A stretch of 64,000 bases of DNA from Brooklawnia cerclae (GTDB lineage Bacteria; Actinomycetota; Actinomycetes; Propionibacteriales; Propionibacteriaceae), in the NCBI RefSeq assembly GCF_011758645.1, contig NZ_JAAMOZ010000001.1:372001-436000 (forward strand), read 5' to 3'. Below the pieces are notes generated by a model that saw nothing but the letters and a program-made list of their open reading frames with translations, was not told where the DNA came from and did not search any database. Position numbers and translations under genes: made by a program. This document shows positions 7,393 through 15,047 of this stretch, piece after piece. Position 1 is the first letter of the stretch. Each line of letters starts with the position of its first letter.

Positions 7393-7942
7393 TGGTTCTC
7401 TCCTCTCCGGTCATGGAGACCGGTTGCTGGACACAACGGCACCCGGTGTGCCGGTGCATGGGCGTGGTCACGAGTAGCTCGCGGCCGTTCGCCAGGCCGG
7501 TGCATACCGGGCACTTAGTCCCGGCCTCCGGCCGTCTGGTCCACTTGGCTTTCGGAGCACGAGCTTGAAGGTGCTCTTGCCAGGCGTCCGACGCGGTGTT
7601 GTACACGGCCGCCCGCATGGTCTTCGCCAGGGTCGTTACGCCCTCGCGCGCGGCCACGGCGTCCCTGAGCGCCGCCACGGTCGACGTGCTGGTGCGGGGC
7701 ACGATGCCAAGCGGCAGGGTGTCAGCGGCAGCCAGGCGGGTCAGCAGCGCTCCGGCGGATACCTCGGCGAGCCCTGCCGCTTGGCGGGCGGTGGCATCGA
7801 CCAGCGCGGCGAGCAGGGTAACGGCCTCGTCGTCGCTCAGCGTGCCGGCGCTGTTCGCCGCGTAGATATCGGAGATGCGATCCTCGGCCCGGTCAGTCAG
7901 GTCGACAAGCGCGTGCTGGTAGTCGTCGATCAGGTCAGGCAT
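7385..7942 (-). CDS. MuF-like phage head morphogenesis protein
   Basis: A 185-residue protein between portal and scaffold. Its C-terminus carries a cysteine/histidine cluster: CPVCTGLANG followed by MHRHTGCRCVQQP, the zinc-like end seen in many MuF/phage minor head proteins. The N-terminal two thirds is helical. Such proteins sit inside or on the head and may travel with the DNA. It overlaps both neighbours by eight bases, consistent with one late operon of portal, MuF-like, scaffold and capsid genes. Confidence 0.7.
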   Translation of the reverse strand: MPDLIDDYQHALVDLTDRAEDRISDIYAANSAGTLSDDEAVTLLAALVDATARQAAGLAEVSAGALLTRLAAADTLPLGIVPRTSTSTVAALRDAVAAREGVTTLAKTMRAAVYNTASDAWQEHLQARAPKAKWTRRPEAGTKCPVCTGLANGRELLVTTPMHRHTGCRCVQQPVSMTGEERTNE

Positions 7943-9254
7943 TGGTGCCCCGGTTCAGCAGGTCGGGCAGGGACGTGGCGAGCTGGTCGAGTGCCTCGGC
8001 GCGGCGGGCCTGCCGTATGGCCTCTATTTCGTCGGTGCTGTAGCCGAGCCGGGCCAGTGCATACGTGGAGGGCAGCAGTCCGGCGGTGTACAGCTTGACG
8101 ACGGCGTCGGCCTCCTGGGCGACGCTCCTTGTCGACGGGTCGGCCCAGCTCACACGGACGTCCAGCGCTGCCGGGTCGGTTCCGGTGCGCACCGCGTGCA
8201 TGAGCCGGGCGACCTGCTCCCACGAGCGTCCGAACGTGGCCTGCCGCGCTTCAGCGCGGGCGGTCAGGCTGGCCTCAGCGGCCCGCAGCGCGTCAGCCGA
8301 AGCGGGCTGATTCGACAGGACCCCGATGTAGTGCTCTGGCAGCGCGGAGACCGCCATGATCTGGCTCGTCAGCACCTTCACCGCCGACTCGTAGCTGGCC
8401 AGGTCGGCGGCATCGAGCTGGCCGAATCGGGAGTCGGGAGCCTCCGACAACATCATCCTGTTGTTCTCGGGATACGGGTTGACCGGGTTGCCAGCCTCGT
8501 CCTCCTCCAGTTCGACGCCGGTCGCCCAGCGTCGGGGACGGCCCGCGTATTCCGAGGCGACCATCAGGTCGCTCAAGATCTTGTTCTGTGCGTCGACCAG
8601 CGGGATCAGGTCGTCGAGTTCCGAGGCGGGAGGGCCCATCAGACGGTCGGAGTTGCGCAGCGGGACCACCGGAACCACCCCGAGCGGATTGGGCAGCGAC
8701 TCGGCCAAGGTGAACCCTGATGTGGCACCGACGGCGTCTGAGTGGAGGCGGTCGATACGGTCAGGCAGGTACAGGACAGCATCGGTGCCCGTCGGCGCAT
8801 CGAGGGGTCCGGTGGTCCACCGCTTCACAGCGGCCGTCACTGCCCTGGTCGCTGGGTCCCGCAGCACCGCGACTTGTTCTGCTGATTCGACGGTGACCAG
8901 CGGGCGTCCGGTGGCATCGGCCCAGACGATCACGAATGCCTCGCCGATGGTCAGGGCTTCGCGGTGCGCCACTGGCGCGAGCTGGTCAAGGTCGTTGGCC
9001 AGCCAGTCGGTCCACAAGGTGGAGGCGAACTGGCCGTCGATGGTGAAGCCGGTGACCCGCAGGCGTTCGGCCAGGGCCGTCACGGCGACCCGTGGGATGT
9101 TCACCGCCATGCGCGAGAACCGGTTCCCGATCGCCGTACGGGCCTCGGGTGCCAGGAACGCCAGGGGCTGGTCGCCGCGATAGTAGCGGTTCAGGGTCTC
9201 CCGGCGGGGAGCGCCGGCGTCGAGCCGGGCGAGCAGTTGTTCGAGTGGTTGCAC
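7935..9254 (-). CDS. Phage portal protein (SPP1 gp6-like)
   Basis: A 439-residue portal protein. Portal features include an early RRETLNRYYRGDQPL, a wing region with VNPYPENNRMMLSEAPDSRF, and the stem/crown helices with LTSQIMAVSALPEHYIG. I chose the GTG at 9254 because AGGAGAC lies directly upstream and the frame further up only repeats the terminase end in another frame. It forms the dodecameric ring through which the terminase packs DNA. It directly follows the terminase gene, the standard order in head modules. Confidence 0.88.
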   Translation of the reverse strand: MQPLEQLLARLDAGAPRRETLNRYYRGDQPLAFLAPEARTAIGNRFSRMAVNIPRVAVTALAERLRVTGFTIDGQFASTLWTDWLANDLDQLAPVAHREALTIGEAFVIVWADATGRPLVTVESAEQVAVLRDPATRAVTAAVKRWTTGPLDAPTGTDAVLYLPDRIDRLHSDAVGATSGFTLAESLPNPLGVVPVVPLRNSDRLMGPPASELDDLIPLVDAQNKILSDLMVASEYAGRPRRWATGVELEEDEAGNPVNPYPENNRMMLSEAPDSRFGQLDAADLASYESAVKVLTSQIMAVSALPEHYIGVLSNQPASADALRAAEASLTARAEARQATFGRSWEQVARLMHAVRTGTDPAALDVRVSWADPSTRSVAQEADAVVKLYTAGLLPSTYALARLGYSTDEIEAIRQARRAEALDQLATSLPDLLNRGTNA

Positions 9255-9267
9255 GTTGTCTCCTGGT

Positions 9268-10722
9268 CTAGAACGAGGCGGCGCGTCTGCGCCGTCGCTG
9301 GTTGTGGAAGGCGGCCCGGTCGAAGGCGACGATGGCCGCCACGGCAAGGTCGATCTTCCGGGGTGAGTGGGCACGGTCTTTGGTAATCACGTCGCCCTGG
9401 GGGGTGCGCTTCGCCACGGCATGGGCAATGTGGGCGGCCAGGCGGGCATCGGCGTCGTGGGTGATGCTCTGGTCGGCCACCGACTGATAGAAGCGGTCAG
9501 TCGCCGGAGCCATGCGGCCCACGACATTGGTCGGCCACTCGATCACCCGGCGTTCGCCGTACCGTTTCGCCCAGCTCTCGATCTCCGAACGCCAGCCCCA
9601 TGGGTCACATGCGAGCTCGACCACATCCCACCTGCCGAACGCCACGTCGACCGCTTCCGACACGTCACCACGCGGAACCCTCCAGCGCGCATCGCCAGGG
9701 TTCTCCCACGCGCCGACCACGAACACGTGGCCGTCGAGGGTGCAGCCGACCAGCGCGGTGGAGTCACCGGACGCCGACCCGTCGAACCCGAGGACGACCC
9801 GCTCACCATCAGCAGGTACGCCACGATCCCGGTCGGCGCAGGCATCCCACGCGCCGAAGGGCAGCCAAGCGTCCGAGCCCGTGACCCACTGCCCGAGCCG
9901 CAATTGCCGGAACACCGGTTCCCGCATCGTCCGCAGCACCGCAGCCATGCCGTCGGCTGCAAGGAAGTCGCCCAGCGCCGGATTGGCGACCGTCCACGCC
10001 TTCCGGTCGTCGACCGCGCACCCGTCCGGCGCCGCGAACTCCCGCAGGTAGAAGGACGGGTCGTCTTCTGTGCGGCCGTGCTCGACCAGCCTCCACATGA
10101 TCGAATCCGGCGTCGCGGCCGGGGTGGATATGGCCAGCGTCAGCGACTCCGGACGCTTGCCCGAAACCGAGGTCACCGCTTCCCAGACCTCGGCAGTGAC
10201 CACGTGGAGCTCGTCGACGATCAGCAGCGACGGGTCCCAGCCGTGCAGTGCCGCAGGGTCCGCCGGCAGGGCGATCATCGTCGCGTCGTTGTGCGGAACG
10301 ACCAGCTTGTCCTTGAAGATCTGGCACCGTGCGGCCAGCTCCGGGTTCAGCTCAACCATGCGCCGAGCCATCGAAAGTGCGATGTTGGCCTGCCGTTGGT
10401 CGGATGCCACCACGAGCACCTCGGCCGATGGGGGCCCGCAGAACAGCTCCGCCACCGCCAGTGCAGCGGCCAGGGCAGTTTTCCCGTTCGCTCGCGGCAA
10501 CGAGACCAGAGCCGTCCTCACGCCGGGTGCGAACGCGCCGGTCACAATCTCCTTCTGCCACGGCCGCAGGCGGAACGGCTGCAGTGCGCCAGCCCCTTTC
10601 GGAGTGATCACGAACGTGTTGATGAATTTCATGCGCCGCTTCGCCCGATCACGAGGCCAGCCCGTGAAGTCGAGCGGCTCGGCGGTCACAGGAGCCTTCG
10701 CGCCAGCCCTCAAGCCTGCCAT
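9268..10722 (-). CDS. Phage terminase large subunit
   Basis: A 484-residue packaging motor. The ATPase domain carries a Walker A-like LPRANGKT (residues 75-82) and a Walker B LLIVDELH with acidic pair near 170-171. The C-terminal half has the Asp-rich nuclease fold (VLGFDGSASGD, near residue 290). The small terminase subunit is not recognisable in the element, but an HNH nuclease gene lies immediately upstream and overlaps, as in cos-type phages that use HNH plus TerL. The start codon sits three bases from a conserved palindrome. It should pack the element's own genome into its own capsid. Confidence 0.9.
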   Translation of the reverse strand: MAGLRAGAKAPVTAEPLDFTGWPRDRAKRRMKFINTFVITPKGAGALQPFRLRPWQKEIVTGAFAPGVRTALVSLPRANGKTALAAALAVAELFCGPPSAEVLVVASDQRQANIALSMARRMVELNPELAARCQIFKDKLVVPHNDATMIALPADPAALHGWDPSLLIVDELHVVTAEVWEAVTSVSGKRPESLTLAISTPAATPDSIMWRLVEHGRTEDDPSFYLREFAAPDGCAVDDRKAWTVANPALGDFLAADGMAAVLRTMREPVFRQLRLGQWVTGSDAWLPFGAWDACADRDRGVPADGERVVLGFDGSASGDSTALVGCTLDGHVFVVGAWENPGDARWRVPRGDVSEAVDVAFGRWDVVELACDPWGWRSEIESWAKRYGERRVIEWPTNVVGRMAPATDRFYQSVADQSITHDADARLAAHIAHAVAKRTPQGDVITKDRAHSPRKIDLAVAAIVAFDRAAFHNQRRRRRAASF

Positions 10723-11111
10723 ATATACCCCCTAGGGGTATTCTGACCGAAACTTTCCCTGGAATGCGGCTCCCGGGCAAGGGGCTTTACCCCTACCCCC
10801 CTGGGTTGGTCTCCACGAGCGGCTCCGCGTGCCCGGTTGCAGGGTCCGCAGACGACCTCAACGTCGGCACCGAGCCGCAAGGGCAGGTGGGCGGCGACCC
10901 GCTCCCACGCGCCAGGCAGGTGGTCGAGCTGGAGGTCATCTGTACGTCCGCAGTCCGTGCACCATGGCTGCAGCTGGCGAGCCCTCCGGCTCAGCTTGTC
11001 CCAGCGCGTGTCGTACCCGCGCGCCCTCGATGGGCGACTGGTGTCGGTGTGCAGCTGGCAGCGGGCGCCCTCGGTCAGGGCCCCGCAGGTCAGGCATGGC
11101 TTGAGCGTCAC
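10710..11111 (-). CDS. HNH endonuclease (phage packaging-associated)
   Basis: A 133-residue HNH nuclease. It has four CxxC-type pairs or half pairs: CLTCG at the N-terminus, CTDCG near residue 50, the catalytic LQLDHLPG, and CGPCNRARG closing the zinc knuckle. HNH genes next to terminase are known to stimulate cos cleavage in many siphophages. I chose the GTG at 11111, which overlaps the ATPase stop as GTGA; the ATG seven codons upstream is less likely. Its 3' end overlaps the terminase start by 13 bases and contains a GC-box palindrome. Confidence 0.85.
   Translation of the reverse strand: MTLKPCLTCGALTEGARCQLHTDTSRPSRARGYDTRWDKLSRRARQLQPWCTDCGRTDDLQLDHLPGAWERVAAHLPLRLGADVEVVCGPCNRARGAARGDQPRGVGVKPLAREPHSRESFGQNTPRGYIWQA
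10725..10741. promoter_or_regulatory. Palindrome ATACCCC-CTA-GGGGTAT before the terminase
   Basis: Seven-base perfect arms around CTA, ending three bases before the terminase start codon and lying inside the 3' end of the HNH gene. It matches the capsid-upstream palindrome at 6749-6768 in core and flanking TATATA. A shared regulator for the packaging and capsid blocks is possible. Confidence 0.45.
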
Positions 11112-12274
11112 GCTGCGCCTCCTTGATCGCATGCTGGATGAGTCGTAGCGCCGTCACCGAGGTCGACCATGGGGAACCCGCAGACGGTGCAGCGCTTCTG
11201 TGGGGGTGTCACACCTGTCACGCCTGTCACGTCTGGGGGTGCTCCCGTGGTAAACGTGACACCCGTGACAGGTGTGACACCCCCCACAGGGGAGGGCACA
11301 TACAGCCCCGTTGCCCTACGAGCAATGCGCCCCGAGTCGTACAAGCGCTTTAGGTACTGCCGGGCCTTTTCGGTGGTGAACCCCAGAGCATCTACCACGT
11401 CAGCCGCCCGCACACCATCGGGCCGGGTCGCGACAAGAGTGAGGATGCGCGTTGTGTCGTCGCCCAAGCCCTGGGTCGCTTCAGCGTCCGCCGCAAGCTT
11501 CGCGGCAGCGTCCAGGGAGCCGCCCGCCAGGTGCCAGCGGCAGCCGTCCATGCTCACGGCGTATTCGGCCTCGGTCACGTCGCGGCCGGTCACGAGGAAC
11601 TTTCCCGACGCCTCGTTGCGTCTTCGGTTCAGCACAACGATGGTGTCGGCAGCCCCGGCGATTCCGTTGGTGCCGGAGACCGTGTTCACGAAGTCGTCGG
11701 ACGCGGCCTTGCGGTCATGGTGGAGCACGAGCATGGCCATGCCAGGCCGGGCGTCAGCAATCGACTTCAACGCCCCGGCGACCCGGTAGTCGCGCATGTA
11801 GTCGGATTCGCCGGGCCGTGCAGGCGGCAAGATTTTCCCCAGCGTGTCAAGGATCACCAGCGGCCGGGGGAGCCGCTCTGGCAGTGAGTCGAGCCACGCC
11901 GATATCGTCGGCTGCACGGTTCCGGGCACAACCCGCGTCATGTAGTTCAGCGCTGCCGGGATCGGCTCGCCGCCAAGCAGCTTGCGGGCCCGGGACTGCA
12001 ATCGCCGGTCGCCGTCTTCGAGTGCCAGCAGCAGCACGGGCCGCCACGACACCGGGATGCAGCCGACCGCCCGGCCGCCTGTGGCCGCTGCCAACGCGAT
12101 GTCGAAACTCAGCCAGGATTTCCCGATCTTCGGGCCCCCAACTAGCAGCGTCATGCCCTCGGGCACGAGCCCGGGCACGATCCACGTGAGCTCAGGGAAG
12201 ACCTGCTCGTCGAGCCACGCACCCGTCCGCAGACCCGCTAGCAGGTTCGGCTCTTCGGGCACCTTCTCGATCAT
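11108..12274 (-). CDS. RepA/RAD55-like AAA ATPase (replication helicase)
   Basis: A 388-residue RecA-fold ATPase with Walker A GGPKIGKS (residues 46-53), a Walker B-like PLVILDTLGK near residue 138, and a LVLHHDRKAASDD segment near 185 typical of plasmid RepA-type hexameric helicases. A winged-helix region follows (VRAADVVDALGFTTEKARQYLKRL), and the C-terminus ends with a CTVCG zinc-like motif. A Val-Thr-Pro-rich linker lies between these and is encoded by a long inverted repeat at 11198-11289. It likely drives replication of the excised element. The ATG at 12274 overlaps the upstream stop (ATGA). Confidence 0.8.
   Translation of the reverse strand: MIEKVPEEPNLLAGLRTGAWLDEQVFPELTWIVPGLVPEGMTLLVGGPKIGKSWLSFDIALAAATGGRAVGCIPVSWRPVLLLALEDGDRRLQSRARKLLGGEPIPAALNYMTRVVPGTVQPTISAWLDSLPERLPRPLVILDTLGKILPPARPGESDYMRDYRVAGALKSIADARPGMAMLVLHHDRKAASDDFVNTVSGTNGIAGAADTIVVLNRRRNEASGKFLVTGRDVTEAEYAVSMDGCRWHLAGGSLDAAAKLAADAEATQGLGDDTTRILTLVATRPDGVRAADVVDALGFTTEKARQYLKRLYDSGRIARRATGLYVPSPVGGVTPVTGVTFTTGAPPDVTGVTGVTPPQKRCTVCGFPMVDLGDGATTHPACDQGGAA
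11198..11289. repeat. Long inverted repeat inside the ATPase gene (candidate origin)
   Basis: Arms of 35 and 36 bases (11198-11232 and 11254-11289) flank a 21-base loop and match at nearly every position; the core of each arm is TGTCACACCTGTCACG or its complement. Within the arms the unit TGTCAC(g/a)CC repeats, giving iteron-like steps. In the protein it encodes a low-complexity Val-Thr-Pro linker. Replication origins embedded in the initiator gene are known in phages and plasmids; that role here is an inference. Confidence 0.6.
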
Positions 12275-12561
12275 GCGGCCTCCCCAAGGACGGCAGCATC
12301 GAGTTCGTCGATCAGGCCGTCGGGCAGGCCGAAGTTGGCGATGAGCCAGGCGTGGGCCCGGCACTGCTCGGCGGCCTCGTCGGCCCACGGCGTGCCCACG
12401 GTCTCCAGCTCGGCGGCTCGGCGGCACCAGTAGGCGGGCAGCGCTTCGCGGAACGCGTCCACGATCACCGCGAGCGCCATCGTCTGCACCAGGTCCGGCA
12501 GGTTGATCAGCGCGTTCACCACGTCACGGGACGGCGCTGGGCCGGTGTCGTATCTCTCCAT
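12271..12561 (-). CDS. Hypothetical protein of the element's early operon
   Basis: A 96-residue, mostly helical, acidic protein (MERYDTGPAPSRDVVNALIN...). I recognise no family. AGGAGCTCGTTG precedes the ATG at 12561, and its stop overlaps the ATPase start, so it is translationally coupled to the replication gene. There is one Trp-Cys (YWCRRAAELE) segment but no paired metal motif. By position it may be a replication accessory or a packaging specificity factor, but nothing in the sequence decides this. Confidence 0.65.
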   Translation of the reverse strand: MERYDTGPAPSRDVVNALINLPDLVQTMALAVIVDAFREALPAYWCRRAAELETVGTPWADEAAEQCRAHAWLIANFGLPDGLIDELDAAVLGEAA

Positions 12562-12575
12562 CAACGAGCTCCTAA

Positions 12576-12872
12576 TTAAGTTGTGATCTCCACGTTGCGG
12601 ATGGCGTCGTACGCCGTCGGGTCTGAGTAGCCGCCGCGCTCGTTTCGGCAGCCGCGTAGGTGCTGGGGCAGTGCGGCGACCACCCGCAGCTGTCTTGCGG
12701 CCCAGTCGAGGGCCTCGGGTGTGGCTGAGCCGTAGCGGATGATCGCCGCGCCGGCCATCTTCCGCGCCTGCGATCGGCTCGAGTAAGGGGCCAGCCGCTG
12801 CAGCGCCTGCTCGAGGGCGCGCCTGTCCGTGCCCTCCGCGATCCAGCGCGGAGGGATAACCGCTTGGGTCAA
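12576..12872 (-). CDS. Hypothetical protein with TTG start
   Basis: A 98-residue basic protein with the segment WIAEGTDRRALEQALQRLAPY and many Arg. The likely start is a TTG at 12872, overlapping the stop of the excisionase-like gene as CTTGA; no ATG or GTG is better placed, since the frame upstream only shadows the HTH gene. No family is recognised. The basic helical character would suit DNA binding. It forms the second gene of the early leftward operon. Confidence 0.55.
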   Translation of the reverse strand: MTQAVIPPRWIAEGTDRRALEQALQRLAPYSSRSQARKMAGAAIIRYGSATPEALDWAARQLRVVAALPQHLRGCRNERGGYSDPTAYDAIRNVEITT

Positions 12873-13054
12873 GCCGCGTCCCCTTCGAACTTGGCATCGA
12901 GCCATGCGAGCACGTCGTCCTCGCGGTATACGACCCGGCGGCCAAGCTTCGCGCTTCGGGGCCCAAGGCCCATGTGGCGCCAGTAGCGCAACGTCGCCTC
13001 GGGCACCCGGATTTGCTCGGCGACCTCCGGCGTAGTCAGCAGTTTCGCGGCCAC
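12869..13054 (-). CDS. Excisionase-like MerR/AlpA-type HTH protein
   Basis: A 61-residue winged-helix protein: LTTPEVAEQIRVPEATLRYWRHMGLGPRSAKLG... followed by RRVVYREDDVLAWLDAK, the compact form of excisionase/AlpA-type DNA-binding proteins. In satellites an AlpA-like activator often heads the leftward operon and turns on the replication and packaging genes. GGAGGAGAC lies close before the ATG. It diverges from the XRE repressor over a 136-base region with palindromes, which looks like the lysogeny/induction switch. Confidence 0.82.
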   Translation of the reverse strand: MAAKLLTTPEVAEQIRVPEATLRYWRHMGLGPRSAKLGRRVVYREDDVLAWLDAKFEGDAA

Positions 13055-13190
13055 GTCTCCTCCTAGTGACTTGTTGGTACATGCAGTATTGCATGACTAT
13101 GTGATGTACGAAAGCTAACACACCGAAACTGCAAATGGGTTATGAGTCAAGTCGAAGATTCGCGACTATGGTTGACACGACGACGCAACG
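13055..13190. promoter_or_regulatory. Divergent switch region between excisionase and repressor
   Basis: This 136-base intergenic region, distinctly AT-rich for the window, holds the palindrome CATGCA-gtat-TGCATG (13080-13095) and an outer pair GTACAT (13077) and ATGTAC (13104). A TTGACA box occurs at 13172-13177, close to the repressor start. It must carry both divergent promoters and is the natural operator of the XRE repressor. Individual -10 boxes cannot be assigned with confidence. Confidence 0.6.
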
Positions 13191-13727
13191 TTGCCCATGA
13201 TTGAATGCGTGAGTGAATCGCTAAATGATGCAGACGCCAACTTCGTCCGAAACATGAAGGCTGCACGCGAGGCGCGGGGGTGGTCTCAAGCGGTGCTGGT
13301 CGACCATCTGGAGCTTCTGGGCGTCGAGACCCTCAACCAGTCGACCGTCAGCCGGATCGAGAAGGGCGAGCGTGATGTTCGACTGCCCGAGGCTCGCGCC
13401 ATTGCCAAAGTGTTCAGTGTCAGCTTGGACACTATGTCGTCCGGCCCTGAGAAGTTCGAGAGTTACCTGGACTGGCAACGGGTGTATGGCGCATTCCGGG
13501 ACGCCAGGAAAGGGCTGGCTCGGGCAACGGTGGAATACGAGGATGCCCGCCGGACGCTGGCTGAGTACCTCCGCGAGCCAGGCGTCCGGCTCGCGGAGGA
13601 CTTCCGGGACAAGCTCATGGACGACGTCGAGCGGACGGCGAGCGACGAAGCGCATGAGGCTGAGATGAGGTATCGCAGCGACTCCAGCCATACCGCCAGC
13701 GCCGCATACGACGAGCCCCCATTCTGA
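13191..13727 (+). CDS. XRE-family repressor of the element
   Basis: A 178-residue protein with an N-terminal HTH_3 domain (about residues 15-70: MKAAREARGWSQAVLVDHLE ... STVSRIEKGER) and a long helical C-terminus rich in Arg, Glu and Asp. It is divergent from the excisionase-like gene and directly upstream of the integrase, the position of master repressors such as Stl in SaPI-type satellites or cI in phages. The start may be the TTG at 13191 or the ATG at 13197. There is no LexA-type Ser-Lys peptidase signature, so induction by self-cleavage is unlikely; release by a helper-phage protein is possible. Confidence 0.82.
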   Translation: MPMIECVSESLNDADANFVRNMKAAREARGWSQAVLVDHLELLGVETLNQSTVSRIEKGERDVRLPEARAIAKVFSVSLDTMSSGPEKFESYLDWQRVYGAFRDARKGLARATVEYEDARRTLAEYLREPGVRLAEDFRDKLMDDVERTASDEAHEAEMRYRSDSSHTASAAYDEPPF

Positions 13728-13728
13728 G

Positions 13729-14838
13729 ATGGCCACCGTCGAACGGCGAGTCAGCGACCGGACTGGGAAAACGGTCTACGTCGTGCGCTACCGGACTCCT
13801 GAGAGGGCCTCGCGGCAGAAGACGTTCAAGCTCCGGCGCGACGCGGATCGATTCGTGACCAGCATCGAGTCGTCGAAGATGACCGGGGCGTTCGTCGATC
13901 CCGCCCGGCAGGAAGTGAGCGTCGCCGACTGGTGCGACAAGTGGCTTGCGGCGAAGACCAACATCGGGCCAAAGACGCGAGAGCGCTACGAGGGCATCCT
14001 TTCCGCCCAGATTCGGCCGAGGTGGTCGACGGTGAAGCTCAAGGACGTCAGGCACGCGGATGTGCAGACGTGGCTCGCTGGCCTCGATCTCGCTCCCGCG
14101 TCTGTGCGGAAGGTCCACCGTGTCCTGTCGCAAGCGATGGACTTCGCGGTCAAGGACGGACGCTTGGCGGTGAATCCTGCCTCCGGGGTGAGCCTGCCCC
14201 GGGTCGAGTCGACGGAGAAGCCGTTCCTCAGCCACGAGCAAGTAGCCGAGCTGGCGAAGCGGTGCGGGCCCGGCGATGGGCTGATCGTCACGTTCCTTGC
14301 CTACACCGGCCTTCGATGGGGCGAGATGGCCGCGCTTCGGGTGAAGCGGCTCGATTTCCTCCGCCGGCGCATCGTGATCGCCGAGTCTGTCACCCCGGTG
14401 AAGGGGGTCATGACGTTCGGCCCGACGAAGGGCCACGAGCGCCGCGAAGTGCCGATGCCCAGATTCCTCGCCGCCGATCTGTCGAGGCTCGTTGATGGCA
14501 AGGGTCCCGACGATCTGGTGTTCACGGGGGAGCGGGGAGCGCCGATGCGCTCGCAGGCGTTCCAGCGGCGGTCGCTGACCGCTGCCTCCACCGCCATGGG
14601 GCTGGAGGGCTTCACGCCGCACGAGCTCCGCCATTCGGCGGCGAGTCTGGCCATCGCCTCAGGCGCGGACGTGAAGGTCGTGCAGACGATGCTCGGGCAT
14701 AAGAGCGCAACGATGACACTCGACCTCTACGGGCATCTTTTCGGCGACCGTCTCGACGTGGTTGCCGACGCCATGGACGTGGCGCGCACCGAGGCACTCT
14801 CGAAGCCGCGTGTTGGAAATGTGTTGAAATTGGCCTAG
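13729..14838 (+). CDS. int: Tyrosine site-specific integrase
   Basis: A 369-residue phage-type integrase. The AP2-like arm-binding domain (residues 1-50) and a SAM-like core-binding domain (about 60-160) precede the catalytic domain with the full set Arg196 (TGLRWGE), His298-x-x-Arg301 (HELR), His324 (LGHKSA) and the nucleophile Tyr334 (LDLYGH). It begins one base after the repressor stop. It lies next to the intact tRNA-Glu, which is the attachment site. Its last codons contain two GTGTTGRAA repeats that may be arm sites. It should integrate and, with the excisionase, release the element. Confidence 0.95.
   Translation: MATVERRVSDRTGKTVYVVRYRTPERASRQKTFKLRRDADRFVTSIESSKMTGAFVDPARQEVSVADWCDKWLAAKTNIGPKTRERYEGILSAQIRPRWSTVKLKDVRHADVQTWLAGLDLAPASVRKVHRVLSQAMDFAVKDGRLAVNPASGVSLPRVESTEKPFLSHEQVAELAKRCGPGDGLIVTFLAYTGLRWGEMAALRVKRLDFLRRRIVIAESVTPVKGVMTFGPTKGHERREVPMPRFLAADLSRLVDGKGPDDLVFTGERGAPMRSQAFQRRSLTAASTAMGLEGFTPHELRHSAASLAIASGADVKVVQTMLGHKSATMTLDLYGHLFGDRLDVVADAMDVARTEALSKPRVGNVLKLA
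14810..14829 (+). promoter_or_regulatory. Candidate integrase arm-type sites, right end
   Basis: GTGTTGGAA (14810) and GTGTTGAAA (14821) are direct repeats stepped by 11 bases inside the last codons of the integrase, about 70 bases from the right core. They mirror the pair at 4863/4874. Confidence 0.45.
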
Positions 14839-14856
14839 TGGCCGTCCGGGCAAGAC

Positions 14857-14895
14857 GAAACCCCCTAGCCAATTGTGCTCTGGCTAGGGGGTTTC
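14857..14895. terminator. Strong terminator after the integrase
   Basis: Perfect 15-bp arms GAAACCCCCTAGCCA (14857-14871) and their reverse complement (14881-14895) around a 9-base loop. Each arm has an A3 or T3 end, so it can act in both directions. It separates the integrase from the tRNA-Glu and the chromosome. Confidence 0.85.
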
Positions 14896-14899
14896 TCTC

Positions 14900-14944
14900 G
14901 TATCCCCAACCGGATTCGAACCGGCGCTGCCGCCTTGAAAGGGC
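14900..14944. repeat. attR: 45-bp core within tRNA-Glu
   Basis: Identical to 4714-4758 over 45 bases and forming the 3' part of the intact tRNA-Glu. Marks the right boundary of the integrated element. Confidence 0.92.
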
Positions 14945-14973
14945 GGTGTCCTAGGCCGCTAGACGATGGGGAC
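14901..14973 (-). tRNA. tRNA-Glu (TTC), integration target
   Basis: The minus strand gives acceptor GTCCCCA pairing with TGGGGAT (with a G-U closing pair), anticodon loop CTTTCAA with anticodon TTC in stem CCGCC/GGCGG, and T stem GCCGG/CCGGT around TTCGAAT. Discriminator A at 14901. The element entered through the 3' half and restored it, so the tRNA remains intact. Confidence 0.95.
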
Positions 14974-15047
14974 GCGTGAGCTATGGTACTGGACCAAGTG
15001 TTGACCCCCCAAAACACGCGCACGGGCTAGGGGCCCGAGATGCGGGT

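Noticed and set aside
4714-14944. Complete temperate prophage
   Set aside because: No tail, tape-measure, holin, lysin or late regulator genes are present, and the borders are fixed by att repeats only 10.2 kb apart.
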